A stretch of 64,000 bases of DNA from Celoporthe dispersa (GCA_016584495.1 WAID01000004.1:310001-374000), one strand, 5' to 3'; counted from the first letter of the stretch, positions 34,326 to 47,328 are shown. Program-made: numbers and translations. The notes: generated by a model from the sequence alone, not told the origin.

Positions 34326-36981
34326 GGTGGTATGACTGATGTAAATAGGAGAACCAAGGTTTGGATTGTTGAAGGTGGTGTGTAAATCAGACGTTCAGAA
34401 GCCAGGGGAGGGTTTTCCTTTAAATGCGTATTGTCGGAGAAACTTCTCAGTCTTGGTTCATCGATGTATGTACGTAATAGTGCTTGGGAGTGGCTCCCGA
34501 GTCAGTTCGATGATTATTTTAATTATTCACGCTCGCATCGTCTCGTTGTATTTGACGTCGAGGCAGCCAGCCACCTGCTCGTATCAAGTAGGACCACAGT
34601 GGACCTCAATAGTGCTCACCTCTGCTGGGCAGAGAGGGACCATGCTTCAGGCAGCAGAGCGGTAGCTTCCCTCCGTCTCCAATCAGTCAAAAGCGAAAAT
34701 ACATTAACGAAAAGAGAGTGGCGTGCACTTGTCTCACTGCCCAGCGCTGATGGTCCAGCTCAGATCTACTTGGGGCTAGAGGATCGCCCCTATGGTAACC
34801 TTAAAAAGTAAGCTTATCATGCTCTTCATGCAGGGGCTCGTATTCTCAGGCACAGAGTAGAGGCACTAGCATTGGTCAGGCATTGGGTGGTCTAGGAACA
34901 AGTGTCGACCAAAGTTGTTCACTTCGAAATCCACGTGGTGACGTCTCAAGGCTGAGCTTCTATAAGGATCCTAGTCCAGATTTGTTTATTATTTTCCATA
35001 TTGGCTATTTGATTAATAAAACCCCGCTCGGAATAGCATAACGACCTCCTGGTCAGCTGAAACTTTACGCTGAGAGCTTCACCGCCGAAATAAGTTGTAA
35101 CTATGGCCTACACGCATCAGAGACAAAGGCTGAAGTCTCAAACAAGCAGGTACCACCTAAAATCCACGTCACAAGTCAACCGATCATTCCGCCCACCAAG
35201 TATCATCTCCGTAGCAGCTTACCCGGATATGTGAGGTATCCAAATCCATTCTCACCTTCACAATACTCTTGCATGAGCAGTCCATGCATTTCCAGACTGG
35301 TTTGTTAATTAAACAACGAGATGTGCCAATTCCCACTCGACTGCTGTTTAGAAATATTTACAAGGGAGGTATGTTACTGGCGAAGCGGTTGAGTTTTATT
35401 AGGCGGGCCCCACTGTGAATTGGCAGAAGATAATATGTTTTGGAGCTATGAGTTAGCACTTTGGCTGGCTGATCCTTGCGGTCAGGATTAGAAAGCAGGA
35501 AAGAAAAGTCCTCTAGTATAATCTCGACGAGCAGCCCATACCAACTTCACATGTCACGGCTTCAACCTCCCTAAAGGGTTCTCGCTGAGCCAGTAACTAA
35601 GCCTCAACGCGGGTTTTGATGCGCTGAGCAATGGCTTTACCGGCGTGTGAAGGACGGGCCTAGCTGTGGATAACAGGTCCTTGGTCAGCCTACCAAGATC
35701 TTGCTTGATATACAAAGAAGCCGAATCCGCCTTCGGAAATCGAAGGATTCGAGGGCCTGTATGTGTGCCTGCGTCATTGCTGGGGTGGGCCCGAACATCG
35801 GTGGCAAACCAAGCAGTACCGTTGCAGCTATCCAGGGCCGATACTGATGGCATCACGTGGGATAGCGTTCCCAAAACACTTCCGAGGCACGTTACAATGA
35901 ATAGACGTATGGGAGTCGACTAGTTATGCACCGATACATTTTGCAAGATACAGCGATGGCCTTGATTGACAGATAGCTAGGAGTGGTGGAGACTTGGGAC
36001 GACTCGTGAGAATAATTTCTACGCATTTTGAATTTCACGATTCCTCCGGACATCCGTGTGTACATGAACAATAAGGCCTTATTCTCTTTGGCTTCCATCA
36101 CAGAATGGTACCTACTGAATGTTTTCGACGACAACGCCAGGATCACAGCTTCCACGGCAAAATCAGGATGTAGCATCATAAGGAGGCAATAACGCAACAT
36201 GAAACTCGAAGGCTGGATAGTCCAAGACTTTCTGATTCCTCCTAGCGCTTCTAACTTTATTTACTTCTCTGCCACCAAAGATGAGAAAGAGGGATGTTCA
36301 ATGCGTAATTACTAGAAGGGCGATGATACTGACAGGTAGGCTTCTATTTGATGAGGAACTACAATGCTAAGAGGCACTTTAGAAAACTTTGATACATGAG
36401 AAGTGAGCCAAAAATTCTCGAGCTTTGAGCATAGGAATGCTGTCAAGTTCCAGCACTATTATCAGCAAATACATTTTGACGCTTACAATTGCAACAAAAT
36501 TACTATTGCATCCTAATTGTGAGCCTCACATGGGCCGCGGGACGGAACGGTAGAGGCATAAAATGCTCCCAATGGCATGCCGAACAGAATCCTGTGGGAA
36601 ATATCTTGCTGTCCGGAATCCTCTGAAGAGCACAGTGACTCTAAAGATGGCCGAAAGTGGAGTTCATCTGGGAGCGGTGTAGAAGGAGACACAACAGTGT
36701 TCACCATTGCGTTGATTTCCGATTTGTCACTCCCGCTCTGCGGCGCCAATGGATTCGGCGACTCTGCAAGTCGGAGTGCGATCCCGGCCTGCATTACTTA
36801 CAATGAGTCAGAATCAACATGGGTGAAGTTTAAACACTTATAAGTGGTCATTTACTTCCAATTCAACAACAATTCAACAACAGGATAGAATTTTGAGCTA
36901 CAGAGATTCATCTGGAAGCAAAGAACCCAGCACGAATTCCTTACCCGATCGTCCTGTGGAAGTACATCAATATCGCCCACC
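34326..36981. other. Long spacer, no supported gene
   Basis: In 2.6 kb I find only short open frames lacking recognisable motifs, the longest being 106 codons on the minus strand at 35874-35554. The right end should include the promoter of the N-acetyltransferase gene. Confidence 0.4.
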
Positions 36982-37958
36982 ATGGCGCCCGAGGCAGCAA
37001 CCCCACCGACTTTCGGCGAAGACCAGCTGAAAGAGTACTTCAAGCACATTAAGTTGCCAGAGAAGCACTACGTAGCAGGCTACCAGCATAATATAGCTCT
37101 CCTCGCAGCCCTACACCGACACCAGATCGCAGCGATCCCCTATGAGAACCTCTCGCTTCATTACTCCCCGCACAAGACCATCAGCCTCGACCCGGAGACT
37201 CTGTTCGCCAAGTTCGTGGCCAATGGACGGAACCGCGGAGGCTACTGTATGGAAGGCTCCCTGTTCTTTCTAGAGATCCTTCGCAGCATCGGTTTCCGGG
37301 CCTATCCGGCTATGGTCCGCATTCGCCTGCGAGAGAACGGCGTGCCCAAGGGGAGACTACACAGGCATCGTCCACATAGTCATCATAGTCGAGCTCCCCA
37401 CGGACAGCGGCGAGACGGAGAAGTACGTCTGCGATGTAGCCTTTGGTGGGGATGGACCCGTGGCCCCTATGCCCTTGAAAGAAGGCGTGGTGACCCGTAA
37501 TATCGGAACCCAGGAGATCCGGCTCGTACGTGAGGAGCTTCCGAAGTCGCTCTACAAGTACTGGGTATATCAATACCGGAACGGTCCTGATAAGGACTGG
37601 AACTCCTTCTACGCCTTCAACGACACGGAGGCCTTGGCGCGGGATTTTCAATCGATCAACTTCTGGACAAGCCAGGGGCCAACTTTCCAAAAAGACGACG
37701 GTGATCATTGTCAAATTCGTGCTTGGGCCCGCCGGCCCTGATGGGGATCATGGCGTTGTCGGAAAGATCATGTTGGTCAATGACACGATCAAGAGGAATA
37801 TGGGTGGGAAGACGGAGGTGGTCCAGGTCTGTCCCACAGAGCCTGAGAGAGTTGAGGCTCTCAAGAAACACTTCGACATATCCCTGACCGAAGAGGAAAT
37901 TATCGGAATTCAGGACACGGTGACAGAGTTGAAAGACGTGGAGGTACTCGGCGCATGA
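36982..37958 (+). CDS. Arylamine N-acetyltransferase, with two frameshifts
   Basis: A single-exon gene. Corrected length is about 324 residues. These cytosolic enzymes move acetyl or malonyl from CoA to arylamines, and in fungi some detoxify plant or self-made amines such as benzoxazolinone products. The Cys-His-Asp triad is visible: Cys in RGGYCMEGS, His in GIVHIVIIV and Asp in VCDVAFGGDGP. The frame is lost at the G run 37350-37353 (one G too many) and again at the A run 37689-37693 (one A too many). Removing one base at each site gives one continuous frame ending at the TGA at 37956-37958. As written the protein is truncated before the His and Asp. Two lesions of the same kind suggest base-calling error. 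Confidence 0.85.
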
Positions 37959-38121
37959 GCAGCGAAGCCTGCCGATTTTTTTTTTGCGTCTTCTTTTTCT
38001 CCAGCATATTACCTAGACCACAATAGAACGTGTCGCATTAGCAGCCCAGCAGTATGAGATCGTCGTGTTTTCGTGCCTGAATGCCTAATTTCGATCTTGT
38101 TATTGAATCTATCGAGTTCTA

Positions 38122-38787
38122 TCATGATTCCTGTTTTCTAGCCCGAGTTCGAGGGGTAGGTGTACGTGCCACTTTTCTCACCTTGGCCTGTACAGGGCCA
38201 CCGCCGTGGTCCGCAGCCTTCCTCTTCTCTGATGTCTTGCTGCTCCGCTGCTGTTTGCTCTTCTTGCCTCTAAGCTCGAGGCTCCTCTCGTCTAACGCCA
38301 CCAAGCCCGCCTGGCCACTGACTAGCTGCTCCCCAAGCCCAATCGCATCCTGTAGCTGCTGCGCGGTCATGTGCTTGTACGCTGGGCTCTTCAACACTTG
38401 GTTCCACGGCCTATCCTTGCCGACTGCGTTATCTAGGATGATACGGGCGAAGCAGTGGTCAAGATGGACGGGCCATACCGGCTGCGCTGGATCTCTGGAT
38501 CTGGCGAGAGCAGGTAACTCTTGGCGGTATAGCTGATTCCACCTGTCTCGAAGGTGATCTCGCGCCGATGACATGGTCTCGGCTGAGGCTAGGCAGGTCG
38601 AGTGGCCTAGAGTGAACGCCCTGGGCGATAGCAATGAGCTGACAGAGAGAGTTTGAGGAATTCTTCCAGAGGAGATGTTCATGACAAGGGCGTTTGTGGG
38701 GTGATGATGTGGCAGTTGACTGTGTACTCGAGTAACTAGAGATGGTGTTAAAGATGCTCTCGACGATGTCGTTGTCGTCATTGTCAT
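38122..38787 (-). CDS. Conserved fungal protein with basic, probably nuclear-targeting tail
   Basis: A single open frame of 221 residues. The first 71 residues are low-complexity Ser/Thr. The ATG at residue 72 (position 38574), starting MSSARDHLRDRW, may be the true start and would leave 150 residues. The conserved-looking core contains WPVHLDHCFARIILDN and a helix-rich part (KHMTAQQLQDAIGLGEQLV). The tail is packed with Lys and Arg (for example KTSEKRKAADH and ARTPTPRTRARK), consistent with nuclear import or nucleic-acid contact. I recall similar short proteins in other moulds but no function. Confidence 0.65.
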   Translation of the reverse strand: MTMTTTTSSRASLTPSLVTRVHSQLPHHHPTNALVMNISSGRIPQTLSVSSLLSPRAFTLGHSTCLASAETMSSARDHLRDRWNQLYRQELPALARSRDPAQPVWPVHLDHCFARIILDNAVGKDRPWNQVLKSPAYKHMTAQQLQDAIGLGEQLVSGQAGLVALDERSLELRGKKSKQQRSSKTSEKRKAADHGGGPVQAKVRKVARTPTPRTRARKQES

Positions 38788-39139
38788 TCTTAGGAAGATG
38801 TGTCGCGAAACCTCTAGCAGGGGTTCCCTGGTTTCTCGTCATAAGGATAGTAACGATGTCTTGGAAATAATCTAGCGTCTCGTCTCGCGGGCACCACCTA
38901 CGTCTTTGGATGAAATACTTCCGACACATGGACCGTATATATTTGCCCGGGCGCGGATCAATTGCGAAAAGCACGGCTACGCCCAGAGGCACATCTTTTG
39001 AACGGCGTCACAGGATTGATCATCAGAATAGCCACTTCGATGGTGTCTATAAAATCACCAACACCAAGAAGCTCACTCGGAGCCACTCCCTCAACGTCCT
39101 ATGCTATCTCTGCGGGTGTAAAGCCCTCCCCTTCTCTCT
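38788..39139. other. Spacer
   Basis: It holds the upstream region of the basic protein and the 3' end of the sugar transporter gene. An overlapping minus-strand frame reaching 38992 has no family signal. Confidence 0.4.
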
Positions 39140-40917
39140 CTACACACCATCAGCGTGGACACCAGAAACCCCCTTCTCCGAAACAACAACAACAACATCG
39201 TCCTCCCCCGCAAGATGGCGCGCCTTGGCAGTGGCGTCGTCACCACCAACAATGGCGTTGTCACCGTCAAAGTACTTGGCAATCTCCTCGAGAGGGGTGT
39301 TCTTGGTCTCGATGAAGAACTTCCAGACAACGGCCATCTCGAAGGCGATCCAGCAGCAGTAGACGATGTAGTACCTCCAGCCGATGTTGCCGAGGGCGAT
39401 GGGGTTGACATATTGGTTGAACCACAGGGCGACATCGACGCAGAACATCATGACGGTGAGACCCTGTTTGTATCTTTGTGTCAGCCCAGCTTGCTCCCTC
39501 ACGCTTGTAATTATCATGCTATCTTTTCCTCCCTCTTTTTTTCTCTTTCCTTTCCACCTCTTTTTCACGGGGGGAAGGAAACGTGCTACCTTGGCACGGA
39601 TGCGGTATGGCAGGATCTCGGCAGAGTAAGACACGAGGAGACCGCAGAAGCCGAGGTTATAGAAGACGTAGAAGACAAAGATGAAGACAATGACGGCCTT
39701 GCCGGCACCGTCTGTGCCATGCTTGGCGTACTCGGCCGAGCCGATGGTCTCGACGATGAACGAGATGAGCATGCCGACGCAGGACGTCAGGAAGAGAGGG
39801 CGCCGTCCGATCTTGTCCACGAAGAAGCAGATACCCACGGCAGAGATGAGCTGGACGATGGAGAGGTACCCGTTGATCTCGAGCTGGGTCTTGGAGTCGG
39901 TGATGCCGATGGTCTTGAGCACGCCGGTGAGATAGTACGAGACGAGGCCGTTGCCGGACCACTGGGAGAAGAAGCCGAAGCTGATGAGGATGAGGAGGCG
40001 GTGGCGGTTCCCGGGCGTGGACCACAGCTCGCTCCAGGACGACTTCTCGTACTCCTGCTCGAGGGCGATGGTCTGCTGGATCTCGTTGAACTCGACGTTG
40101 ACGAGCTCGTCGTTCTCATCGCCCTGCGCGTGGTACTTGTACATGATCTGCTTGGCGCGCTCCTGTTTCCCGTGGGCGATCAGCCAGCGGGGCGACTCGG
40201 GCACGAACCAGATGAAGACGATCTGGAAGAGCGAGGGGATAGCCTGCAGGAGGCAGGGGGCCCGCCAGGCCCAGTCCCCAGCGATGCTGTCGGTGCCGAA
40301 GGAGACCCAGGCGCCGACGAGGGAGCCGAGGTACCAGAGCGTGTTGTAGATGGTCGTGTAGACGGCGCGGTGCTGCGGGTGGACGAGCTCCGTGATGAGG
40401 AGGGGCGCGGAGCCGTGGGCGATGGCGATGCCGAAGCCCAGCAGGAGACGGCCCACGATGAACAGCGCGACGTGGATGCCCAGCGAGAGGAGCACGATAC
40501 CGCAGATCATGATGCAGCAGCCGATCACGACGCCGGCTCGCCGCCCCAGGAGGTCAGCGCAGTAGGGCACGAACGGGATGGCCAGCATGGATCCCATGGC
40601 GAATGATGCCGTGATAAGGCCCAGGATGGACGGCTTGGGGTCGTGGAAATAGTCCTTCCACTGGTCCATACTCTGCAGGCTGTTGATCAGGGATCCGTCG
40701 TAACCTGCACGGGACAACAATACTCGTCAGACGGTCTGCTCGGCCGACAACAGCTCCACAGCTGGTCAAAAGTTTTCTTTGCTCTCGGCTTACCGTTGGT
40801 GGCCGAAGTCAGCATGGCAGCCCAGAGGTAGAGGTAGAGCCCTCGCATATGCTTCATCCTCCACCACGTCACCTTGGGCCACTCCCGGCCTCCCAATCGA
40901 AATGTGTTGCTGCCCAT
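39140..40917 (-). CDS. MFS sugar porter (hexose or disaccharide transporter)
   Basis: Three exons on the minus strand (40917-40794, 40704-39590, 39463-39140) give 520 residues with no frame problem. The carrier imports sugar with protons at the plasma membrane. Sugar-porter signatures are present: GYDGSLINS in the first helix, GRLLLGFGIAIAHG, PESPRWLIAHGKQERA in the central loop, and an EILPYRIRAK-like segment before helix 11. The second intron stays in frame if unspliced, but it encodes a basic, non-membrane stretch, and its GTAGCA donor and CAG acceptor support removal. The fold resembles fungal lactose or high-affinity glucose permeases. The sugar cannot be fixed. Confidence 0.88.
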
Positions 40918-43900
40918 CTTGGGACGGTTGGGAAGACAGCCTCTTTCCGCGCCAGAAAACTGAATCTCGGGGGGGGAAGGTCGACACTCGGTCCGCCAGC
41001 GCGAAGGAGGAGAGGACGGCGAAGAAGAGCAGGAGGGAAAAGGAGCAGAGACGACAGCTCCCCTCCCTCCCAGTCGTTATGTATCTGGAATCATGTGCCA
41101 TCTATATATGCATAACTATGCAAGAAGATAGATCTAGTTCCGCCTAGAGCCATGGCCACCCTTGTCGGTGTGGTACCACGGGGTGCAGGAAAGGGGGAGG
41201 GGGGGTTGTGGTGTAGAGAGTATTAGCCGTTGGTTCACCGGGTATAGAGCACGTCCCCCACAGCAAGAAGGATTCAAAGACCCGCTCGGTAGACGGTCCG
41301 TCCAAGCGTCTGACGTCCTCTCTCGGCCGTACTTTTCTACGAGTCACAGTGTCTTGTAGGCAAGAGACTATGCTTTCCTCGTTCCGTGTTTCCATAGTCA
41401 GCCCCCATCCAGAAGCCACCTCTCTCTCTCGGTCTTACAGAGATTCTGAGAAGAACAATGGCCAGAGGCATACCACGAATAAGGTCGCAAGCGTCGTGAG
41501 TAATGTACCAAGCATAGCGCTTAGGCTGGTGGAGTAGGTAAAGGCTTACTTACTATGCAGGAAGGGCTATACTGTCAGGGTTGGCTTCCCTAACGATTTC
41601 GTCTGCCTGCTCTCGCCCTCATCCTCCTGGATAAATACAAGACCAGCAGCCCAAACGTTTCCCCCGGATCACCAGCAAAGAAAAAGTGGAGAGCTGCCCC
41701 AGCCTACCCCAGGAAAGGTCAGCGTCCCATGGGGAAAAGTCGAGTCGTTTAGTCCAGGGAAGTCCATTCCTTTTAGCCTAAAGAGACTCCTTGCCAGTAA
41801 AAGGCCCGCAGTCTAGCCTCTTCTTGTGCAGGACGCCGCCAGGACTACCAGCCGGTGTCCGGGCAGGTGGGCACATTATCCCACCGATAGAAGAGATGTC
41901 TGACCACCGTGGGGACGCCAAGCAAGGTATGCTCATAAGTCGCAAGGGCGTGACTCTCTTATGGGAGGAGATGTACTTGTAAGAGTCCTCTCACAGGGTA
42001 GCCATGAAGACGACAATCTGCGTACATCTTCTAATGCACATCAAAAGATATACTATAGAGTCTTGGGGACTGTTCCTGGTGATTAGACACCGAGGAATTC
42101 CTATCACAAGTCTAGCATTGCTACTATGCGCTTACATGGAGTGAGACGATGATCGACATGGGTGCGGACAGGTCACAAAACTCAGGGCCTAAGGGGCCCC
42201 CCACAGGTGCACCATCACCTGCAGAACCTAGCGATGCAAAAGTGATGCTACCATGGAGCCTCAGCTCACGTGTTGACCCAACAATCTGGCCGAACTCGGA
42301 TCTTCCGAACCAGGTGTTTGTGCCAGACACGTTCTGACATGCTGCTGCTCGGGCGATCACGCTGGAGAAGGGCAGCTCCCGGACCGGGTGAATATTGTGG
42401 CTTGTCCATGGGCAGCCTTATCGACCGATGGGTGGTGCCTTGCCTCGGAAGTCTGGAGTGGTTGGTGATCTGCAGGAACGTTGCAATTTCCAGGTTCTCG
42501 GGTCGTTTTGGCGGGAACACCTCGGCCACTGAATACGACTTGGCTGGTACTGGGCTTTAATATGCATTATTTCCGAAGAAGGGATGAAGCTGGCAAATCG
42601 GTTATCACATTTATACCTCAGACCTAGTAATTTCTGTAGATGAGTATTGGTAGTAAAACATGAAGATCGTTGCTCACATGGCGCCTTTGGTATGACACCT
42701 GAACGTCGAAAACAACAAGTATGGCTCCAGTATTGTATCAATACAATGTACCGGAACATTATACCAGCTGCGCATCATAGAAGTATCCTACTGCGAGGGC
42801 ATATCATCCCATGGGCCATGCATTTCAACAACGCATCTCACTTCGCGATACACGGCAAAAACTTGGAAGAACAAGCCCTTGATTGGATTGCAGAGATCGT
42901 ACTAGCCTCGGGCTCCTTGACCGTTCGACAGGAGAAAAGCCTAATCACCTACCCTACCCCCCCCCCCCTCTCAAGATCTCCTAAGCACCGTTCCCAAAGT
43001 CATCAGCATATGTGTACAGATTCCCGCCCAGAAAGCAAGGTCATGATCGATCCCACTCCATAGCCAAGACTGACACACCAGCTATGCGTAAGCTTCAGGC
43101 TCTCCGTGTCTTCTGTCGGACGTTTGCTCTTCCGTCGCTTTTCTTAGTTGTGTTTCTCCACCTTTTCCTAATTTTTTTTCTTTCTCTTTTATCTCTTGTG
43201 TTTTGTCGTAAGGGAAAGCTTTTGCCCTATCCTCCACATTGACTGATTGCTCCGAATTGATACCCTCACGGCAAGTGGGAGTCATTAAGCCATGGACGTG
43301 AGCTTCGGCTGGTCCGTGGCAGCCAACTAGCAGCAGGAAGAAGATGAATGTGCCTTGCTGCTGGGCCGAAATCTTGATAACTCGCGTCCGTGGACGTTTG
43401 GCGGTCGAAGTGGGCCGGTGGAGAACCAGCGATGGTATAGAAGGTGAGCTTGCTTTCCGTGTGAGAATATGATGATCGTGCTCGAGGCAGCAGGACGTTG
43501 CCAAGAGTGCCAAAATTGTCGTGCGTGAGTGGAAGCACATGTCGTCTAGCGTCGGGGCCTCCACGGACAGTGGAAATCCTTAGCCAGACGAGCAGAAATT
43601 GTCGTCAGCGGAGGGTGGCCGAACCCTGCATGGGGGCGCACACCTGAATCCCCATGCGGCCGACTGCTTGTTCCTATTCGTTGCCCATTCGCTCCCCAAC
43701 CCGCGTCTCAAAGACACATGTCGTAGTATCACACACCATAGCTATTCGTTCCCCTTTTCAACGGATATCCTGCACCACTCTTCGGAGACATGTTGCCATC
43801 TTTGTGAATGGCATGTTCTCCGCGCCCACAACGCACCTCTGGCCATGCCTCGGACAAATAAAAGGCAAAACAAGCCGGCCGACTCCTTAAACCGATGTGG

Positions 43901-44537
43901 CTCCCGTGACACCCCAGGACAGCCTGTCTGGAAGTGACCACCTGCCTAACTCCATGACCCAAACCACCCTCGAAACATGGAAAAGGAACGCACGCCCTAC
44001 GCCAACCGTATATACGACTGCGCGCCCATGAAAACGCCAAAGACGCGGACCAGAACAGGGAAAACGAAATCAAAGCATTGTAGAAAAGGAAAACCGAGTA
44101 ACAAATCCTCGGCTGCTTTTGTAAACCCTTCGCCATGCTCCTATCCGTATTGAACCACAATCTGATTCAAGGGTATGATGGCCAGATATCGAGGATAACG
44201 AAAATGTCGCCAAGACGCAGATGGCCTTTCTATCCCATCAAGTCTCCTATTTCGTTGCCGTCGGTTAAAGGCGGCAATCAGGATGTAGTCGTGTGAATAT
44301 ATCGTTAAGGAGGTCCCGGTGTGGACGCTGTAGTTGATGTGCTCCATGGGGGTTTGAAGGTTCTGAGTAGGAGTTGCAGGAGCAGTGGAGAATTATCGGT
44401 CAGGTGAAGATCAAGCCCAGCCGACTTGTGAAGTAGAAAAGCCTTGAAAGAGAAAAAGAAATAGTCAAAACCGAACCAAAATACAAATAATGAAACATAA
44501 AACAACCACCACGCCTCCATGGAAGTGCTCTGTTGTT
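40918..44537. other. Long spacer between sugar transporter and dhh1
   Basis: No gene is supported in 3.6 kb. The left part should hold the promoter and a long leader of the sugar transporter. A C run lies at about 42956-42967. The longest open frame, 160 codons on the minus strand ending at 43082, has no recognisable domain. Confidence 0.4.
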
Positions 44538-46270
44538 TTACTGCTGAGGTCCACCTGCAGGTGGGCCCTGGCCTCGGCCGCCGCGTGCGTTGTAGTTGCC
44601 TCGGTAGCCGCCACGACCACGACCGACAGAACCTCCACGGCCGTTGTGGCGGTTATTGGGCGGGTACTGTCGCTGCTGGCCATTCTGGCGACCGTTCTGC
44701 CAGTCAAGCTGGCCGGCAGCCGACTGTAGCTGCTGAGCTTGGGGCGGGAGGGGAGCAGAAGGCTGCTGTGTAGCGGTCTTCATCGGGCGGGGGATGGACT
44801 CGGGGTTCTCGTAGACGTAGAGGCTCTTGTCGATGCTCGCAGGGATGGGCTGGATCTCGATGCCCAGGTCCTGTTCGATGTTGTAGAGGTTGAAACGGTC
44901 GTCCCAGCTGATCAAGTTGATGGCCAGGCCAAGGTGGCCATAACGACCAGAGCGGCCGATACGGTGGAGGTATGTCTCGGCGTTCTTGGGGAAATCGAAG
45001 TTGATGACGACGTTGACAGCCTGGATGTCAATGCCACGGGTGAGAAGGTCGGAGCAGACGAGGTTGCGGCAGGCCCCGTTGCGGAAGTCATGGAAAACTC
45101 GGTTACGGGCGTGCTGGGGCATCTTGGCGTGGCTGTAGAAGCACGAGTACCCAAGCTCGGTGATCTTCTTGGCAAGCAACTCGACACGGTTGGTCGAGTT
45201 ACAGAAGATGATAGACTGGTTGATCTGGAGCTTAGAGAAGAGCGTGTTGAGGCAGTGAACCTTCTGCTTCTCCTCTACGAAGGCGTAAAACTGGGTGATA
45301 CCACGGAGCGTCAGCTCGTCCATGAGGTTGATCTCGTAGGGGTTGGTCATGTGTTTGTCGGAGAACTCCTTGACCGAGATGGGGAAGGTAGCGGAGAAGA
45401 GCATGAGCTGGCGGTCGGCAGGGTGTCTGCCGAGGACCTCCCTCGATGGTGGTGGTGAACTCCTGGGAGAGGAGCTTGTCGGCCTCATCCATGACGACCA
45501 TGCGGCATTCGCTGAGGTCTGCGATGTTCTGCCGTGCCAGATCGGCAATTCTGCCAGGAGTACCGACGAGAACATGTACAGGGTCTGCCAGGCGGATAAT
45601 ATCGTCCCGCAGGCCAGTTCCTCCCGTGGTGACCATGACGTTGATACCGAGATGTTTACCCAGGGTTTTGGCAACCTGTGATGTCTGCATGGCGAGCTCT
45701 CGTGTGGGGACCAGAATGACGCATTGGATCTTGGGCTCCTTGGGCACAACCTTCTCGAGACAGGGGATGAGAAAGGCGGCGGTCTTTCCCGTGCCGTTCT
45801 TCGCGCGGGCCAATATGTTTCTTCCCTGCAGGGCAACGGGGATGCTCTCTTCTTGGATGGGAGAAGGTCTCTCGAAGCCAGCCTCGAAAATGCCCATCAG
45901 CATGGACCGCTGGAGGTTGAAGTCCTCGAACTCCAGGCCCTTGGTATTTGTGACATCCTGGAGGACAAGAACCGTTAGCTTTAAGCCACACCCCTAGACA
46001 GGCATGGCAGAGCTGGAGAGAGTGGGGTACACGACTGACCTCTGTCTGTTGGCGGCTGTCCTTGGGAGGCAGCTTGAGGTTTTGCCTCCAGTTGGGATCA
46101 GCTTCTCTGGGCGCGTGTCAGCTGGAAACGGTCCTGCTGTACGACAAGCATGCTACCTACGGGGCTGGCGCAGCACTGCTGCTAGCACTCGGGGTGGCAA
46201 TAGAGGTCTGCTTCATCTGCTCCGCCAGCTGATCAAAGGCAGTCTGGTTCGAAAATTGCGGCGTCGTCAT
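44538..46270 (-). CDS. dhh1: ATP-dependent RNA helicase Dhh1 (DDX6 family), with one frameshift
   Basis: Exons on the minus strand: 46270-46161, 46106-46040 and 45957-44538, about 531 residues once corrected. Dhh1 promotes mRNA decapping and translational repression in cytoplasmic P-bodies. The order is: short N-terminus, ADPNWRQNLKLPPKD, the Q motif (RPSPIQEESIP), Walker A AKNGTGKTAAF, PTRELA, DEAD (VMDEADKLL), SAT (FSATFP), TRGIDIQ and HRIGRSGRYG. A Gln- and RGG-rich tail (VGRGRGGYRGNYNARGG) ends it. The frame breaks at 45440-45442, where three G on the sense strand should be two. Removing one continues TTTIEEVLGRHP. Since this gene is normally retained in fungi, the lesion is probably a sequence error. 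Confidence 0.93.
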
Positions 46271-47328
46271 GGCTGTTCTGGACTTGACGACGTGACCAGG
46301 TGAGGTTGGTAGGATAGAGTCTGGGGCGAACAAATGTGCTGCCCGCCTTCGGTGTCGCGACTGAGGCGATCTGGTGGTCTGTAAACAAAGGAGGGAGGAA
46401 GGGCTCCTATCGAGAATATCGCGCAACCTCGTCTTGGGGGCACAACAACAGGTTCGCGTGTCGCGTAGATCGAGACGTAGGAATCGTCTTGGGATACGAG
46501 GGGTAGCAAGCTGGATTGGTTTCGATGAGTGTCGAGAGAGGAGGTAGGGTAGCTGCGGTGTTGGCGGTCGAGATGTGCGGCCAGGGGCTCGGTCGAAGGA
46601 TTGTCCCGTCGTGGGCAGGTGAAGGCTCTCTGCTCGGTGGGAGAGGGAGGAGGAAGCAGGAAGGAGGTATCAAAGTCGCCTCGGCGGGGGGGAATGACGG
46701 GTTGAGATGCCTAGAATGTAGTCGAGGTGCAGGACCTATCGTGGAGAGGGTCGCGAGGTCGTCCGACAGGTCGAGGGAAGAGATTTGCAGTGGCTGGCGT
46801 ATTCTGGCCAACCCAACGTCCTGGTAGATGGCCTTGTCTGGGTCTTTTGCGGCAGTTCAGAGCAGCTTGGTGGTGCTTCGAGGGAGTAGGGTGTACGAGG
46901 TCGTGGAGTAGCTTGACAAGTGTGCCCTTGCGAGGTGTTTGTGAAGGATGGTGTCTGGTGTCAAGATGGGACAAATCTACGGCTCCCAAGAGGCGAGGTT
47001 GAGAATCTGACGAGGTGCCCCAGCAGCCTTGGCTCCACCTGGGTGCAATCGTTCCTACGCTTGCAGGCTTGCTACCGAGGGGTCTTCCTCCCCGCCCCTA
47101 CCTCCAACCACCACCCCGGTCACCGGCCGTTATCCCTAACCCTGAGCGAGTGCCCCGCCTGGGAAGATGCGACAACGGCGGGATCTTTGCTCCGTCATTG
47201 TGACAACTTCGTACATCGCCGTCCCCCCACGACCAAGCGAACGTCCTGCTGGCAGCTGACGCGATGATCTCTGCCCGTCTCCTCCCCGCAGAAAGTACTA
47301 CTGTTATGACCCACCAGGCCTCCCAGCT
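46271..47328. other. Head-to-head spacer of dhh1 and the J-protein gene
   Basis: These 1,058 bases lie between divergent start codons and should hold both promoters and a long dhh1 leader. The minus-strand open frames inside have no domain. No specific factor site is claimed. Confidence 0.45.

Noticed and set aside
39464..39589. Basic loop in the sugar transporter if the second intron is kept
   Set aside because: The 126-base segment is open in frame but Lys/Arg-rich between two membrane helices, has proper splice sites and interrupts the family pattern. Treated as intron.
39155..40606. Plus-strand open frame of 483 codons
   Set aside because: It is a shadow of the sugar transporter on the minus strand, very acidic and without homology-like motifs.
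43082..43564. Minus-strand open frame of 160 codons
   Set aside because: No domain, low-complexity Lys/Glu tail from T/C runs on the other strand, and no promoter-like context.
44739..45458. Plus-strand open frame of 239 codons
   Set aside because: It is antisense to dhh1 and explained by that gene's codon bias.
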